From: Liolophura sinensis
Taxonomy: Eukaryota; Mollusca; Polyplacophora; Chitonida; Chitonidae
Assembly (NCBI RefSeq): GCF_032854445.1
Contig: NC_088295.1
Span: 28,257,385 to 28,321,384 of the forward strand
DNA: 64,000 nucleotides
Direction of reading: 5' to 3'
Shown piece after piece: positions 1-13,400 of the stretch. The translations under genes were made by a program, and so were the position numbers. The notes under the pieces were generated by a model, which was given only the letters and a program-made list of their open reading frames with translations, searched no databases and had not been told where the DNA came from. Numbering within the stretch: the first letter of the stretch is position 1; each line of letters begins with the position of its first letter.

Positions 1-980
1 TGGCACCTGTGCCAATTCTCATTACATGTATAAATGAAGATTCTTTAAAGTTGATGGGAATATTGACTAACAAGGAAATAGATAAGGGAGTGTACTCAAA
101 ATTTAAATTTAAAAACACTCAGCAATTAGGGCACATTGGTCATAGTATTGTCTTCTTGTATTCAGGCATTGTGAAACCGGGTGCTGATAAACTACAGATA
201 AGATACACCGCCCTACAAACAAGGGGACCTTTATTGTGCTTATAGTCAATAAAGTGCCAGATATATACAGATTGTATTAAAGGAATTAGCAAGTCTTATG
301 TGTCCTACTACGTGTACTCAGTTGTCTGGACTCGATTTTATGGTCATGAAAATTTATGATGGCTACAAAGGCCCGTGCCGGATTGTCAAATTTATGATTT
401 TCTATTGGGACCAACTACAGGTATAAACCAACCCCGCCTTTGCCTCTAAGTCGCCACAGTGAGCTGTTCAGATATAACAGAGCGATCCAGAATATCGCCC
501 GAGTTGTGGGTCACTGAGGGCACAGGTCTGCCGTGTATTGCTTGATTACCTCGTCACTTATCTCATTGGGTAAACCACACTCAACCCTTATACTTCTGCA
601 TGCAGGCCTGTCCATCAGACCTATCAACGAGGCCACGGATTATATCAGCACAATCTACTCCAGTCACAAGACGTATTCACCATAACTTGCTTAAACAAGT
701 AAGTTCGAGTATTTTCTTTGTAATTATTTTATTTCCTTATTATTTTTATGTGGAGTACTTCTTCTTGAGAAAACTTTGAATACTACATCGGGAAAGGGGG
801 TTTTCAGCTTTTGTTCGTGTTACAGAGTATATGATGTCGCCTAACTTATGAAAGTACAAAAAAATCTTCTCAACTTTCTTTTCAGGGCATGAAAGTGGGC
901 TTAAACTACAATTTTACTAAGTCTCTATCCATTAGTTCAGAAATTAAGTAGCCTGATGTGATGACGACATTGGCAATAGC
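1..980. other. Gene-free sequence, nothing recognised
   Basis: Only short open frames are present, none with a recognisable motif or flanked by convincing splice sites. No repeat family could be assigned. Confidence 0.5.
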
Positions 981-984
981 TATC

Positions 985-1860
985 AAAACAACTGTGTTTG
1001 GGGGAGAGCCCAAGTTGGGGGTTTATCGATGACATCATTTTAAAATATATATACACGGCAAATGTGTATAAAATAGAGGGGTTATTTAGAAACACAAAAA
1101 ATGAATTTTTATGGCATGCATGTACCTTTCTTCATTTTCCTTAAAACCCAATCTTGGTTTTATACAACCTTTTCATCTATCCTTTACCGCACAATCGGCT
1201 ATATTTCAGCCATGTTGTTTTCAGTTTGAGGATATGAAGTATTGCATAAACATATGTGTGCTCCAATTTGAACAGCACTGACCTTTAATCCAATGGGGAT
1301 ATACAAAATATGCATAAAAAGCACCCCCTATAAATCTCCAGTATCTGTGTGTACGCTTACAATAGGCTAGTATAGGAGTACATTGCTCTCACAGCGGACT
1401 GTTGGGAACAGATCAGCCATTTAGGTAATCATACATAGCGATTTTTGTTTGTTGTTTTCAATCTGTCTTTTCAACGTACGTTAAGAAATACAGTCAAGCA
1501 ACGAACTGATATTCAAACTAGACTCCAAAAGATAACGTTATATCTGTATAATGTTCTTTTTGTTCCATGAATAAAGCAACCCTCAAAACTTTTTTTCAAA
1601 ACTTCGATTTTTGCTCGGGGAAGAGTCAGAACTAGGGGGTTAAGGTGGCGTTCCTATTATGTTCATCGATGACATCATTTCCGAATCTCCCCGGTCATTG
1701 ACGGAAAATAAGCATAAAATAGAGAGGTTATTGAGAAATATAAAATATGCCTCAAAAATGAAATTTTTATCTCATTTCTTTTTGACAGATCTTTCTTCGT
1801 TTCCTTAAAAGGGTACTGTTCGTTTTATGGTACCTTTTCATGTATCATTTAATGTGGAGT
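985..1860. repeat. Diverged direct repeat, two copies about 640 bp apart
   Basis: Copy 1 (about 985-1195) and copy 2 (about 1610-1858) share, in order, ATCGATGACATCATTT (1025-1040 and 1665-1680), ATAAAATAGAG-GGTTATT, AATTTTTAT, CTTTCTTC and a CCTTTTCAT block. Divergence with indels indicates an old duplication or two copies of one element. Confidence 0.6.
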
Positions 1861-1984
1861 TTGGTGGGCTTTGTCGAATTCTATCACTCTATCTGGCATT
1901 TGTCCTATTTTCACTCGGCTAGTGGAGTTTGACGCGAGGATACCACAAATCGCACTGAGACCGGGATTACGTTTGTTTAAAGGA

Positions 1985-2540
1985 AGGGTGCCAAAATCAG
2001 ATGAAAGGGCGTCAAAACTTATTTGCAAATATGATCTTTAATTTTTTTTTGTGGATTTTTTTTGTTCAAGAGAAAAGGGTAGTTGAAAATATTTTTGTAT
2101 GGTGGGTATTTGGGACCAACTTTGGGTATTTATCGTGGGTGCATCATAATGTTCTAAATAAGGATGTGATGCTTGTATAATAAATTTATTTGCATGTGAA
2201 TTTGTTGTTTATATCGAAACATATGCATTTAACCTAAATTATGATCATATTTATGAACATATAAATATGTTCCAAATTGAGGTTTACTACATTAGTTAGC
2301 TAAAAAGAACAAATTCTAGAGCAAAAATATTTATTAAACCTGTGTTACATCCTCATTTATGACATTATTAAACAAAGACTATTTATACCAAAAGGTGGCC
2401 CCCAAATACCCACCATACAAAAATTATTTTCAAGTGTCTTTTTCTCCTTAAGGAAAAATCGGAAAAAATACTGATTATATTAAAAAAAGATTTATATTTA
2501 GGAATAGCTTTTTGCACTCTTTCATCTGAACTTTATGTCA
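1985..2540. mobile_element. Foldback (long inverted repeat) element
   Basis: Left arm about 1985-2185 and right arm about 2335-2540 are reverse complements along most of their length. Anchors: TCAGATGAAAGGGCGTCAAAA (1997-2017) against 2509-2529, TTTGTATGGTGGGTATTTGG (about 2093-2113) against 2398-2422, and AATAAGGATGTGATG-type sequence (about 2156) against 2341-2360. A loop of about 150 bp lies between. No open frame; likely a non-autonomous foldback or MITE-like element. Confidence 0.7.
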
Positions 2541-2714
2541 TTTTGATGTTTTCTCCACCTTTAAGATTTATCTATTACCCAATAGTGCGTGCAAGTCTAT
2601 ACGTCTTTCCTGCAAAAGATCAATTATTAACCACAGGTCACCGATACTCGTTCACCTTTATCCATGAATCTGACCTTCATCATGTAAGTGTGGGCGGGGC
2701 GGGGGTATCTAGAG

Positions 2715-2990
2715 GATGTCGTCATCCTAGCATGATACTGTAGTGTATGTCGTCATCCTAGCATGATACTGTATTGTATGTCGTCAACCTCGCATGTTAC
2801 TGTATTGTATGTTGTCATCCTAGCATGTTACTGTATTGTATGTGGTCATCCTAGCATGTTCGTGTATTGTATGTGGTCATCCTAGCATGTTACTGTATTG
2901 TATGTGGTCATCCTAGCATGTTACTGCATTGTATGTGGTCATCCTGGCATGTTTCTGTATTGTATGTTGTCATCCTGTATTGTATGTCGT
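2715..2990. repeat. 31-bp minisatellite, about nine units
   Basis: The unit TGTGGTCATCCTAGCATGTT plus ACTGTATTGTA recurs every 31 bp (for example 2841 and 2872), with point changes between units. Confidence 0.9.
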
Positions 2991-3006
2991 TTGACTAGAA
3001 TCAGCT

Positions 3007-3209
3007 GATCCTACAAAGCCATTTCTGACTTAAGTCAAAATTTGAGACAGGAGCCTAATTTTGGGCCCAATAAATTTGAACCTTTTCCCATTACATTAAT
3101 GTCACCCTATAAGACGAAAGTGTTAAAATTGAAACTTTCAGTATAAAAATCAAAGCACTGTGAAAAGATTTTTAATTTTTGTTAAGTCAGAAATGGTTTT
3201 GTAGAATCG
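3007..3209. mobile_element. Small terminal-inverted-repeat element (MITE-like)
   Basis: The left end CTACAAAGCCATTTCTGACT (3011-3030) is matched in reverse complement by the right end (about 3185-3204), extending to about 33 bp with few mismatches. The 203-bp interior is non-coding and AT-rich. Confidence 0.65.
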
Positions 3210-4260
3210 ACCTCTAACAAATGGATAAACCATTCTTCCATAGTCCTCCTAGCGTGTTACGTACAGACGCAGGTAAACCCTGATGTAATGGTTGTAGGCC
3301 TATGTCGTTGGACAACAATCAGACAAATAAATATAGAATTCTTCCTGTTACACACGGGTATATTTCGATGAAAGGGAATTATTCATTTGATGAATGTAAC
3401 CATCTCTATATTCATCCTTGCATGTTACGTGCACTTAGGGAAAACCGGCTGTGTGGCTTGATGCGTCCATTCTGTTTATCTAATACTCTGTCTGATAGTG
3501 GAGTTCTGCCTAATCACACGCTCACGCCCATTTACGAAAAATCTCGTGAAGCGCGAGGACTTCGGACTATCGGAATGGGCGAGTAGTAACAAGAAATCCC
3601 GGCGTATACAAAACCAGGTCAAGCCCATCACCTGAGGCCGTTCTATTATATCACAGAGGTACATAGATTGACTATGGCGAGGACAAAGTGTTCATTACAT
3701 GTGTGTTTGACAAACCTCATGATAGACCAGAACAGCATGAAGTACAAATTAATAGCATGTTTAAAATCGCTGTACTCAGCTAATATAATCATGCGGAGAA
3801 AAAAACTCACGCGATGTAAAGTAGTGGCATACACTGAGTCAAAATTGAGAGCTGATGGAACTAGGAAGTATTCCTCTACAGATAACACAGAGGTCTATCT
3901 TCGCACACTGACGTGTCATCATGGCGGGTTACACGTAAAGTTCGATTTCTTGTCGTTTCGCTCATTTTTCGCTCAAAATTATGGCACGTTTTTGTTCTGT
4001 TCTTAAAACTTTTCCGAAATTTTTTTCTAAAGCTGTTCATGATCCTGACACCTAAGGTGGCACCTGGCTTCACCAAGACAACTTACAGGTGAAATTGGAA
4101 TATCAGATTGTTTTGTCCATTTTCGTCATGCTTTTTTCTTTGATGTGGATTTTGGCTTAGGTATATACTTCTTCGGCTCAAACATGAAGGAGACATATAT
4201 TGTATTTATAATACATCAAGAACGTTTGTTCTATTTAATTATTGGCATTATTATTGCTAG
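3210..4260. other. Gene-free sequence
   Basis: Open frames of about 94 and 112 codons exist but show no motif, no splice context and no compositional bias expected of coding sequence. No assigned repeat. Confidence 0.45.
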
Positions 4261-4264
4261 AAGA

Positions 4265-5525
4265 CCGTTTTAAACTTCACTTCATTGGTGAGTGATGACG
4301 AACACAACCCAGAAAAATGTGTGAAACATCACTTCATTTCTGTGTGATAACGAACACAATCCAGAAAACTGTGTAAAACATCACTTCATTGGTGTGTGAT
4401 GACGAACATACCTCAGATGACTGTGTAAAACATCATTTCACTGATGTTTGATGACTAACACAACCCAGAAGAGCGTATAAAACATCACTTCATTGGTGTG
4501 TGATGACGAACACAACCCAGAAGAGCGTATAAAACATCACTTCATTGCTGTGTGATGACGAACACAACCCAGAAGAGCGTATAAAACGTCACTTCATTGG
4601 TGTGTGACGACGAACACAATCCAGAAGAGCGTATAAAACATCACTTCATTGGTGTGTGATGACGAACACAATCCAGAAGAGCGTATAAAACATCACTTCA
4701 TTGGTGTGTGATGACGAACACAATCCAGAAGACCGTATAAAACATGACTTCAGTGGTGTGTGATGACGAACACAATCCAGAAGATCATATAAAACATCAC
4801 TTCGTTGGTGTGTGATGACGAACACAATCCAGAAGACCATATAAAACATCACTTCATTGCTGTGTGATGACGAACACACACAGAGGACCGTTTAAAACAT
4901 CACTTCATTGGTGTGTGATGACGAACACAATCCAGAAGAGCGTATAAAACATCACTTCATTGGTGTGTGATGACGAACACAATCCAGAAGATCATGTAAA
5001 ACATCACTTCATTGGTGTGTGAGGACGAACACAACACTGAAGACCGTATGAAACATCACTTCATTGGTGCGTGAGGACGAACACAACACTGAAGACCGTA
5101 TGAAACATCACTTCATTGGTGTGTGATGACGAACACAATCCAGAAGACCATGTAAAACATCACTTCATTGGTGTGTGATGACGAACACAATCCAGAAGAC
5201 CGTGTAAAACATCACTTCATTGGTGTGTGAGGACGAACACAACACTGAAGACCGTATGAAACATCACTTCATTGGTGTGTGATGACGAACACAATCCAGA
5301 AGACCATGTAAAACATCAGTTCATTGGTGTGTGATGACGAACACACCCAGAGGACCGTGTAAACATCACTTCATTGGTGTGTGATGACGAACACAATCCA
5401 GAAGATCATGTAAAACATCACTTCATTGGTGTGTGATGACGAACACATCCCAGAAGACAATGTAAAACATCGCTTCATTGGTGTGCGATGACTAACACAG
5501 TCCAGGAGACCATATGAAACATCAT
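4265..5525. repeat. 52-bp satellite, about 24 units
   Basis: The unit (AAAACATCACTTCATTGGTG, TGTGATGACGAACACAATCC, AGAAGAGCGTAT) repeats at 52-bp spacing (4471, 4523, 4575). Each unit contains CATCAC and GTGATG in inverted orientation, so single strands could form small hairpins. Ends are more diverged than the centre. Confidence 0.95.
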
Positions 5526-7434
5526 CAGATCGGTATGTTCGTGAAAACTTAATGTTATCAGTCAAATTCGCGCCAAGCAGCAACCAAAGGTAGTGAGAGA
5601 AGTACACATTTATGTTTGTTTTTTCTCTTATTACATGATGCATGTAATGTTAAAGAGTTGCATATTAAATCTCTGAGTCTGAAATGAAACCATATTGGGA
5701 AATAAATTATGTTTAAAACAACTTAGTGTTATTATATTTATTATAACGCCTAAAAACTGAATTGATGTAGGCGTAAATGGACAAGAGGTCGGATTTCATC
5801 GGTTACTTGTGATCATTAGACAATTGTTACACTGTCGTCGATGCTCTAGTTTTACTCCCCATGAGGTCTTTTGAGTTCAACCAGGGCTTAAGAGACCATC
5901 TTAATCTCAGGTTCAACGAGGATGCATGTAATAAAGCCGAGTCCGAGGTGCTTTGTACGGCATTGCTTGGGCCTGTCATCTATATATGTATAGATGTCTA
6001 TATAGGATATAGTAAATATACTGAAAAAGAAGTATATATAAAAATTGCTATGTATCAGTTTCCAAATATCCATCAGCACTACGAGCGCTGTAAGACTACA
6101 TATGTAAACAAGACAACAAACCATGGACTTAACAGGGAGTATATCTTATGCTGTTCCACATTCGCGGAATACATATGGCTTTCTGAAAGGAATATATATT
6201 ACTTACGATCGTGCACGATGGTACACACACAGGCCTGTTTAATACTTCTCGAGATTATTTATGGTGTTGTGCCTCAGGCATGATGGTACATCTAAACAGG
6301 AGATGAACCGCCATGACAGCTCACCATAACATGTTCGCTGGGAAGGGGATGTATGCCAAAAGGGAAGGGTCGTCGGTTATCCAAATATTAGCTTTATCTG
6401 TACACCGTTATGAAGACGTAAGCCCAACAGAAAACAGATATCATGTGCAACGACACCGGCACTATGAAAGACGCTGAAATGGGAACAAGCATTTATCCTC
6501 AAGCATTACGTTCAGGAACTCTGTATGTAATATAACTTGAGGACAGACATGTGAACCTGCTTCTGATAACACCTGAACTTTGATGTTAGGTATGGTAACG
6601 TGCGCGATACTCGTGAAAATAACAGGATTATTAGTGATTTTGTTAAAAAAAAATGATGTAAGCATCCAAGGGAAGATTACTGAAAGCTACATCTGAAAAA
6701 AACATGTGCTTAGTTTTATAGTGAATTAAATGCAGTCAACTGCTTGAATTCCAAGGTTATGTGTCCATATGTGACCTTTTCGTGACTTGTCTGCTGAACT
6801 TCTCTTTGGAAGAAACTATGGCGAAGTTTGCTCGCTTGATTTGAGCTCATTATTTACATTTAATCAGATAAAAGGTACAGTTAGACTTTAAATGAGATTG
6901 TTTGTACATGTCCAGCAAATATGGCAGCCTCATTTCACCGTGATTGAAAACCTGTCTTCTGTTCCTATCCTCGTCCCCTCGCCCTCGGCCGCTTTCCGTG
7001 ACTTTCGGGTCGCGGGTGAGTGTCATCATCCGTCTTCCATAGTATGGCTTACTATTTGTAACACTTTGCGAGTATGATGGAACATAAACACCGCAACTAA
7101 TTTAATTTAATTCTTTATTTATTTTACTGAGGATGAGATTTGTTTTTTCCCTTAAAATATCATGCTTAAAAGATGAGCGGTGAATGTAAAAATGACATTG
7201 TAAGGAATAAACATTTTTATTATACACGATTGTGAACTACTAAATTTTGTAAACTTCCTACTTCTAAAATCACTAAAACATTTGAAAAACATCGCATTTA
7301 GACTTCTATAATCAGAGCTAGTCAAATTCTCTGAAATTTTAATTTCAGATTATGACCAATGATAAAATGACAAGAAAGTGTCGGCTCCTGTGATCCTGTA
7401 TCAGTTGATTGCCCCGGACTCTCGGCCAGCCAGG
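5526..7434. other. Upstream flank of the cadherin gene
   Basis: A 140-codon open frame at 5861-6283 has no recognisable domain. 5' UTR exons of the cadherin may lie here but cannot be placed by sequence alone. No TATA box with matching start context was identified. Confidence 0.4.
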
Positions 7435-7486
7435 ATGGCATACCCACAGACCTGTTTTCCGCTGATTCTATTGCTTCTACGTACAG
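7435..7486 (+). CDS. Cadherin exon 1: start codon and signal peptide
   Basis: The ATG at 7435 has A at -3 and G at +4, a strong initiation context. It encodes MAYPQTCFPLILLLLRT: a short N-region then a leucine-rich hydrophobic core, continuing into exon 2 (7955-8026), where SGSSSCGATDW likely starts the mature protein. The exon ends in phase 1 at a GTAATT donor. Confidence 0.8.
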
Positions 7487-10400
7487 GTAATTTCTTACAC
7501 ATTTCAGACAACAAATTCATGGTACGTTATGTAAATAAACCTTGGTGTACTATGACTGGGATCAAAGCGGTGGTTGGGTAGTTTCAAAGGAAATGTGTTC
7601 AGTCATTAATTTATTATTTTAGTTAGTATATTCTTAATACCGTTGCATACTCAGCTTCTCTATTAACAAATAGAACCTTACATCCAAGAAAATTGTATGT
7701 ATGCATGTATGTATGTATGTATGTATGTATGTATGTATGTGTATATAGCCAATGATCAATGTGTTTTGTGTCCATGTCTTAGATACTAGAAAGACATAAG
7801 ATAAGCTTTAAGGGCTACGGACATTTACATGTCTGTTAAATCGCAAATTTGTTGTCGATATTATCGAAAAAAGGTTTTTAAAATTAAAAACAAAGACATA
7901 ATGACTGCAAACCATTATTCTTGGCATAAAAATAATCATGTTCTTTGCTTTTAGTTTCTGGATCAAGCTCCTGTGGTGCCACTGACTGGCAAGCGATGGT
8001 GCATGTCAACGAGAGCGTCACAAGCGGTATGTCTGTTTCCACAGAACACGAATGACATCTAAATCCGTTTCATAGCGTATGAACTATCCCTGTAATTCAT
8101 CAGAATTTGAAACAAATCTCATTATAAGAATTTTTATGCATGCAGTTTTCTTGCTCGTTTTCTCCTATGAACAAAAAAAGAGCAAGCATTCTTCAACATA
8201 TAACTCTGGTTCATTATTTTGAATGACATAATGCTTTTCTTCAAGCTTTGTATCATAATGCACTATGTGTATATGGTACAGATATTGTTAAAAATACAAC
8301 GAAATTTACCTTGGAGGGCCTCCGTGCCCGAGGTTGTTAGGTGCCAGCCCGGCGCAATGAACCAGGAGACTCATACGAGGCGGTCGCTCTGAGTTCAAAT
8401 CCAGCTCATGCAAGCTTCCTCTTCCTCTCTGTTGGAACGTCTAACAGCAACTTGTGAATAGTCGTGGGTTTCCCCAGGGCTATATCCGGTTTCCTCCCAG
8501 CATAATGCTGGCCTCCTTCGTATACCGAAGTGAAAGTATACTTGGAGTATTCTCCAAGTGAAATATTCTTCAGTAAGCCGTAAAGTACCAATCAAATTAA
8601 AAAAAGAAAAGAAAAAAACATTTACCTATGTCGACGTGTGTGTATATTTGTAGACACAGTTCTCATACCTTGGTCTCAGGATGACACAATTACTCAACCA
8701 GGAAACTTTGTCTGGAAACCTGGCGGAATTTGTAATACGTTCCTTAATGTGACAGCAACAGGCTTAATCACCACAAAGGATTTGGATTTGGAATCTGGGA
8801 ATAATCTGGTATGCTTATATAATGTTTGTATATTATACCACGAAAACAGATGTGACCTACCACAAGAATAATCGTACACCTAGCTACAGCTGTTTCCGCA
8901 GGCTTTTGCAAGCTGACTGAGCAATTATTTGGAAAGAATGGCAGTATACCCTGTGTACATCTAATTACCAGCTTGGCTTCAAGTCTGGCGGATCCACAGG
9001 CCATCAGATTATACATATTATGAAGACAGTAATGAGTTTTTGTTGTTCGTATACCAAAGTCTGGTGTGAAGCATTTGACCTCGTCAGTCATTGAAATCTG
9101 CTGAATAAGTATCTTGATTATATTTTGAATATACAAAAACACAGCATGGAGAGTAAAATCAGTATAGCCTCGATAATGTAATACACGCAGATGGCAATTA
9201 GTCACGCATAACCTGTACAATCCGGCCTCGTATCGATATACCTCAGTTATGATTTTATTCCAACTGTTAATGCTTAAACAGACTATATGCCAGATATTTT
9301 TGGCAAAAACCATATCAGCGCAACTCTAATTGAATCTGTGCTATTATTTTAGATTAGCCAGAATCACAAAACAGCAGCTTTGCCTATGCTCGTATTACCA
9401 TTTCATTAAAATGAGTATTAGCGTTTGTTAATGCAGGTCCCTTTACTACTTTTTCAAATATTAGAATCATTTTAATACTACAAATACGGGACAAATGCGA
9501 GTCCATTATTTTCTGTAAGGCACTAATTTGAGCTATTTTTGGTAAATAATAAAAAAAAATGATTTGATAAGCGAATATGAACTTTTTGCCTAAATCTCCG
9601 GTATAGCCTCTTTAAATGGTAGCAACTTAGTCACCCTCTAAATATGAGGGGCGAAATTAACTTTTAACTGAGAATTATCTATATTGATAAATGATTTATG
9701 GATATCAATAAATGCTATATGGCTATCAATAAGTGATTTATCGCTATCGATAAATAGTGGTTTTTGTCGATATCGATAAATGATTTATCGATATCAATGT
9801 ATGAAGTAGCAATATCGATAAATGAATTGGCGATATAGGTAAATGAATTAGCGCTATCGATAAATATCCCTATTTATCGAAGTCGATAAATCCGCCATTA
9901 TAGCCCTCTGTTAATGACTGCTCCTTCCTGACATTTGCGTAATATTTTTAACCGGAAATTTAAAAATTTTAGCGGAACCAAGTAAAAAGAATGCAATTTG
10001 ACCAATTTTTTTTACAGGTATTATGCTAATACTTTTATCACTTATAGCACAGTCTGCTGCAATAAATCACCGACCAAGATGAAACTATTTTCGATATATT
10101 TCATAAATTCATTTATATCGATATCGCATTTATATCGATAAATCATTCATCGATTTCTATATCGATAAATCATTTATTGATTTCGATAAAGGAATTAGTG
10201 ATATCGATAATTTTTGATTAAATGCCTCTTCATACCTAGCACTATGGTCCAAACAGACTTAGGTAAAAAAAAATGCAGTGATTTTAATTAAAATTTATAT
10301 GACGTCTCTGGTCTTATTATACTAATGCTGCGTTACCACAGTTTATGAAAAATCTATAAATATTTATTGATATCGCTAATTCATTATTCGATATAAAAGA

Positions 10401-13400
10401 AAGATTTATCCATATAGAAAATGTATTAGTGTAATTCATATTTTGCTGTCACCAAATGATTTATCGATATCGATACATGAAACCTATGAATGAATGAATC
10501 ATATCGATAAATAGTTATATCGATAAATAGCATTTTCTGTTAAGTTTCAAATGGAAACAACAGCTTTCTCTGCGTTTTAGAGAAAATTTCTGTATTTACA
10601 ATGGCCGAAGTAGCATAGTCAGCTAACCAGAAAGCAAGGCATTGACAACAGGGGTATCTCACCGAGGTTTGTGATTTAATGCAAAAGATCGTGTATTACG
10701 TATGACAGAAATACAGGTACCAGTATAATACCTGTAATTCATTTATCGATATCAATAATTCATTTATTGATATCGATCATTCATTTATCGATATCGATAA
10801 ATTCGACTATTTATATAGAGACATAGATTTTTCTAGTAGCGATGTCAGTAAATAAATTATCGATATCGTCAATTGATTTATCGATTGAGGTAAATCATTT
10901 TTGATAATTCTCGATAAAATTTTGGTTTCGTTCCTCATTGGCCTCGTTGGGCCCCAGTGAAAGAGGTAGATAGCTGGCCAGGTTCCTTTTACCAAGGCGG
11001 TCGCTGTGAGTTCAAGACCAGCTCATGCTGGCTTCCTCTTCGCCCGTATGTGCAACTTGCGGATGGTCGTGTGTTTCCCCGGGGCTTTGCATGCCGGGTT
11101 TCCTTCCCACTCACCATATTCCTGACCGCCGTCGTATAAATGAAAAATTCTCGAGTGCGATGTAAAACACCAATCAAATAAATACATTATGGTTTTCTTA
11201 GTCCAGCAGGAGAATTGTGGTTTATATTGTTTTTGAGTAGCAGGCAATTGTTAGATTTGACGTTTAATTTGCATCTGCATACCTGATAGCCGCCGTATAT
11301 ACAAGAAAAGTTTTCTTGGGCATAGCACAATTCCCATATAAAAAAATTACATACACATGTCTTGTCTTGTTCTCACAGACGGAGCGCATGACATGCAATT
11401 TCGATTGCAAGGTAAGCCCATTTTACTTTTCTTAACGGTAACTGGCATCAAGGACAACAATGCTTAACAACAATGCTTTTTCTTTGAAAGGACAGAAAAA
11501 ATGGGTAAAATATACGCCAGAAAACAAAGGTGCTGGTGTCTTTCAAAAATCTACCAGGTATAACATTCTCCGACTTCACAGAACTTGAAAGAAACGGTTC
11601 ATTCATTGAACACTACGAACAGACCAGTTATTGGGTTCGTATCAATGTATAACATAAACCACAGTACGAAATGATTTGTTTCCATGCTAACAGGCCACAT
11701 ATTTACCATATTTTAAAGGCCTTAAGCTACGAAAAATAATTTTGATAGCACCCAATTCACATACATGCAAAGGAAAATTTTGGGAGAGATCTTTCGAGTA
11801 TTGAGCAGGATTAAGGGTTGCTCTTAATGAAATTTACGGTTTTATACATGTGATGGTGACTTGTGTTTGTACAGGATGAGAGAGGACAGACTCTTAGTTA
11901 TCCTCTCCAGATATGGCTGGCAAAGATAAATGAGTACAGTCCTCTTTTTCACCCCGATGTGTACCATTTCCATGTTCCAGAGGTGAGTAGAATCCTCTCT
12001 TCTACCCCGATATGTATTATTTCCATGTTCCAGAGATGAGCAGAAACATGCTTTGAGAGCTACGAGTTTATAGACGATGAATCCCGTATCAGGTCATGGA
12101 CCATTTTCGACCGAGACGGAGAATTCTAAATCTCTAACAAAAGATAATATTGTGTAAAATTTAACAGACTTTGGTTTTCAGAGTGTTGCATTTATCGTTT
12201 ATTTCAGCTGTCTCCAAATGGATATGCTGTGAACAAAAATATCGCTTGGAATGTTACCGATAGGGACGTCGGCGACAAAGTCGCAAGCTATTCCTTTCAG
12301 GTAAGTGTACATTTCCGCATTTTCCACTCTTCCCACTGTTTAACTTTCTGTCGTGTGCACTACCTTCTTTTACCACTAGTCTAATAAAAGCTCAGTCACA
12401 CTTGAGCAATCTCTGCGATTCATCGCGATTTTTTCTATCGTGGTCAACCGATTTACTGTACTGAAACCCAAGAAACTGTTTGCAGTCACACATCGACTAA
12501 CCCATCGACTCTTGTAAAACTCCAATCCGCAATAGTCATGTGAATGGATGAAATTAAAGACATTCTGTGACAAAAGTGTGCTTACGATTAATGAAGGCCG
12601 TTTGCGATGTTCCTAAGTAGCTCGTATACGACAAAATCAGATCCAGTTAACATTGCCTGGTAGTCAGAGTTTATGTAGCTGGTCGCAGGTAGTTTCGTGC
12701 ATGCACAAAACCACCCGCGACCACTCCGATTGCCTCGCAATCGCTGCTGATGTCTTTAGATTCATCGAAATTCGTTAAAATCCTCCACAATCAATCTATG
12801 ATTTAGGAAGATATTTGCTCGCAGAACATAGTTTTAAATCGCGTCCTAAAGGCGCAAATTTTGGTGTTCACGTTTCCCCATGGGTGTATATGCTTCTTGG
12901 TCAGCAGGACGTATTATGCTAAGAATGTCTTATAATTGGAACAAGAATGTTACATCAAGAACTTATTGATTCTTTAACCAAAGCAGTAAATTAATAAATT
13001 AATTTATCATTGGTTAAATCCATGCAGTCAAATCGGATTTTTCCGCTGGCTAATTCATTAATCAATGGCCTATTTCAGTCAATAACTGACCAAGCCTTTT
13101 ATCTTTCTGATACTACGAGCGGGAAAATAGCTGTGAAGAAGGCGTTGGATTACGAGACTGGTCCAAAGAATTACACTGGAATTCTTTTGGTTTTCGTAAG
13201 TATTTTTGTGAACAAAGTCACACTTACCCTGTTTGACAACTCAAACGAGGTCGCCCACAGTTCAGATTTATTTGTCTACTGGTGTATAATATCGCGCATA
13301 AGAATACTTCATTAGACTGCGGCTTCACGTCAGGCGGTTTCGAAGGCGTCTGCTGGAGGGCGGTAGTTTCCTCTGGTTTCTACTAAGTAAATCTCATCAC

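Noticed and set aside
4265-5525. Regular 52-bp array resembling a CRISPR array
   Set aside because: There are no unique spacers; the whole unit repeats, in a eukaryotic locus with no cas genes.
5861-6283. 140-codon frame upstream of the cadherin gene
   Set aside because: No domain, low-complexity AT-rich middle, and an open antisense frame; chance is the simplest explanation.
11491-11520. Use of the AAAG acceptor at 11490 for cadherin exon 5
   Set aside because: It leads to an in-frame stop (GGG TAA); the CAG at 11518-11520 gives an open frame in the correct phase, although its polypyrimidine tract is poor.
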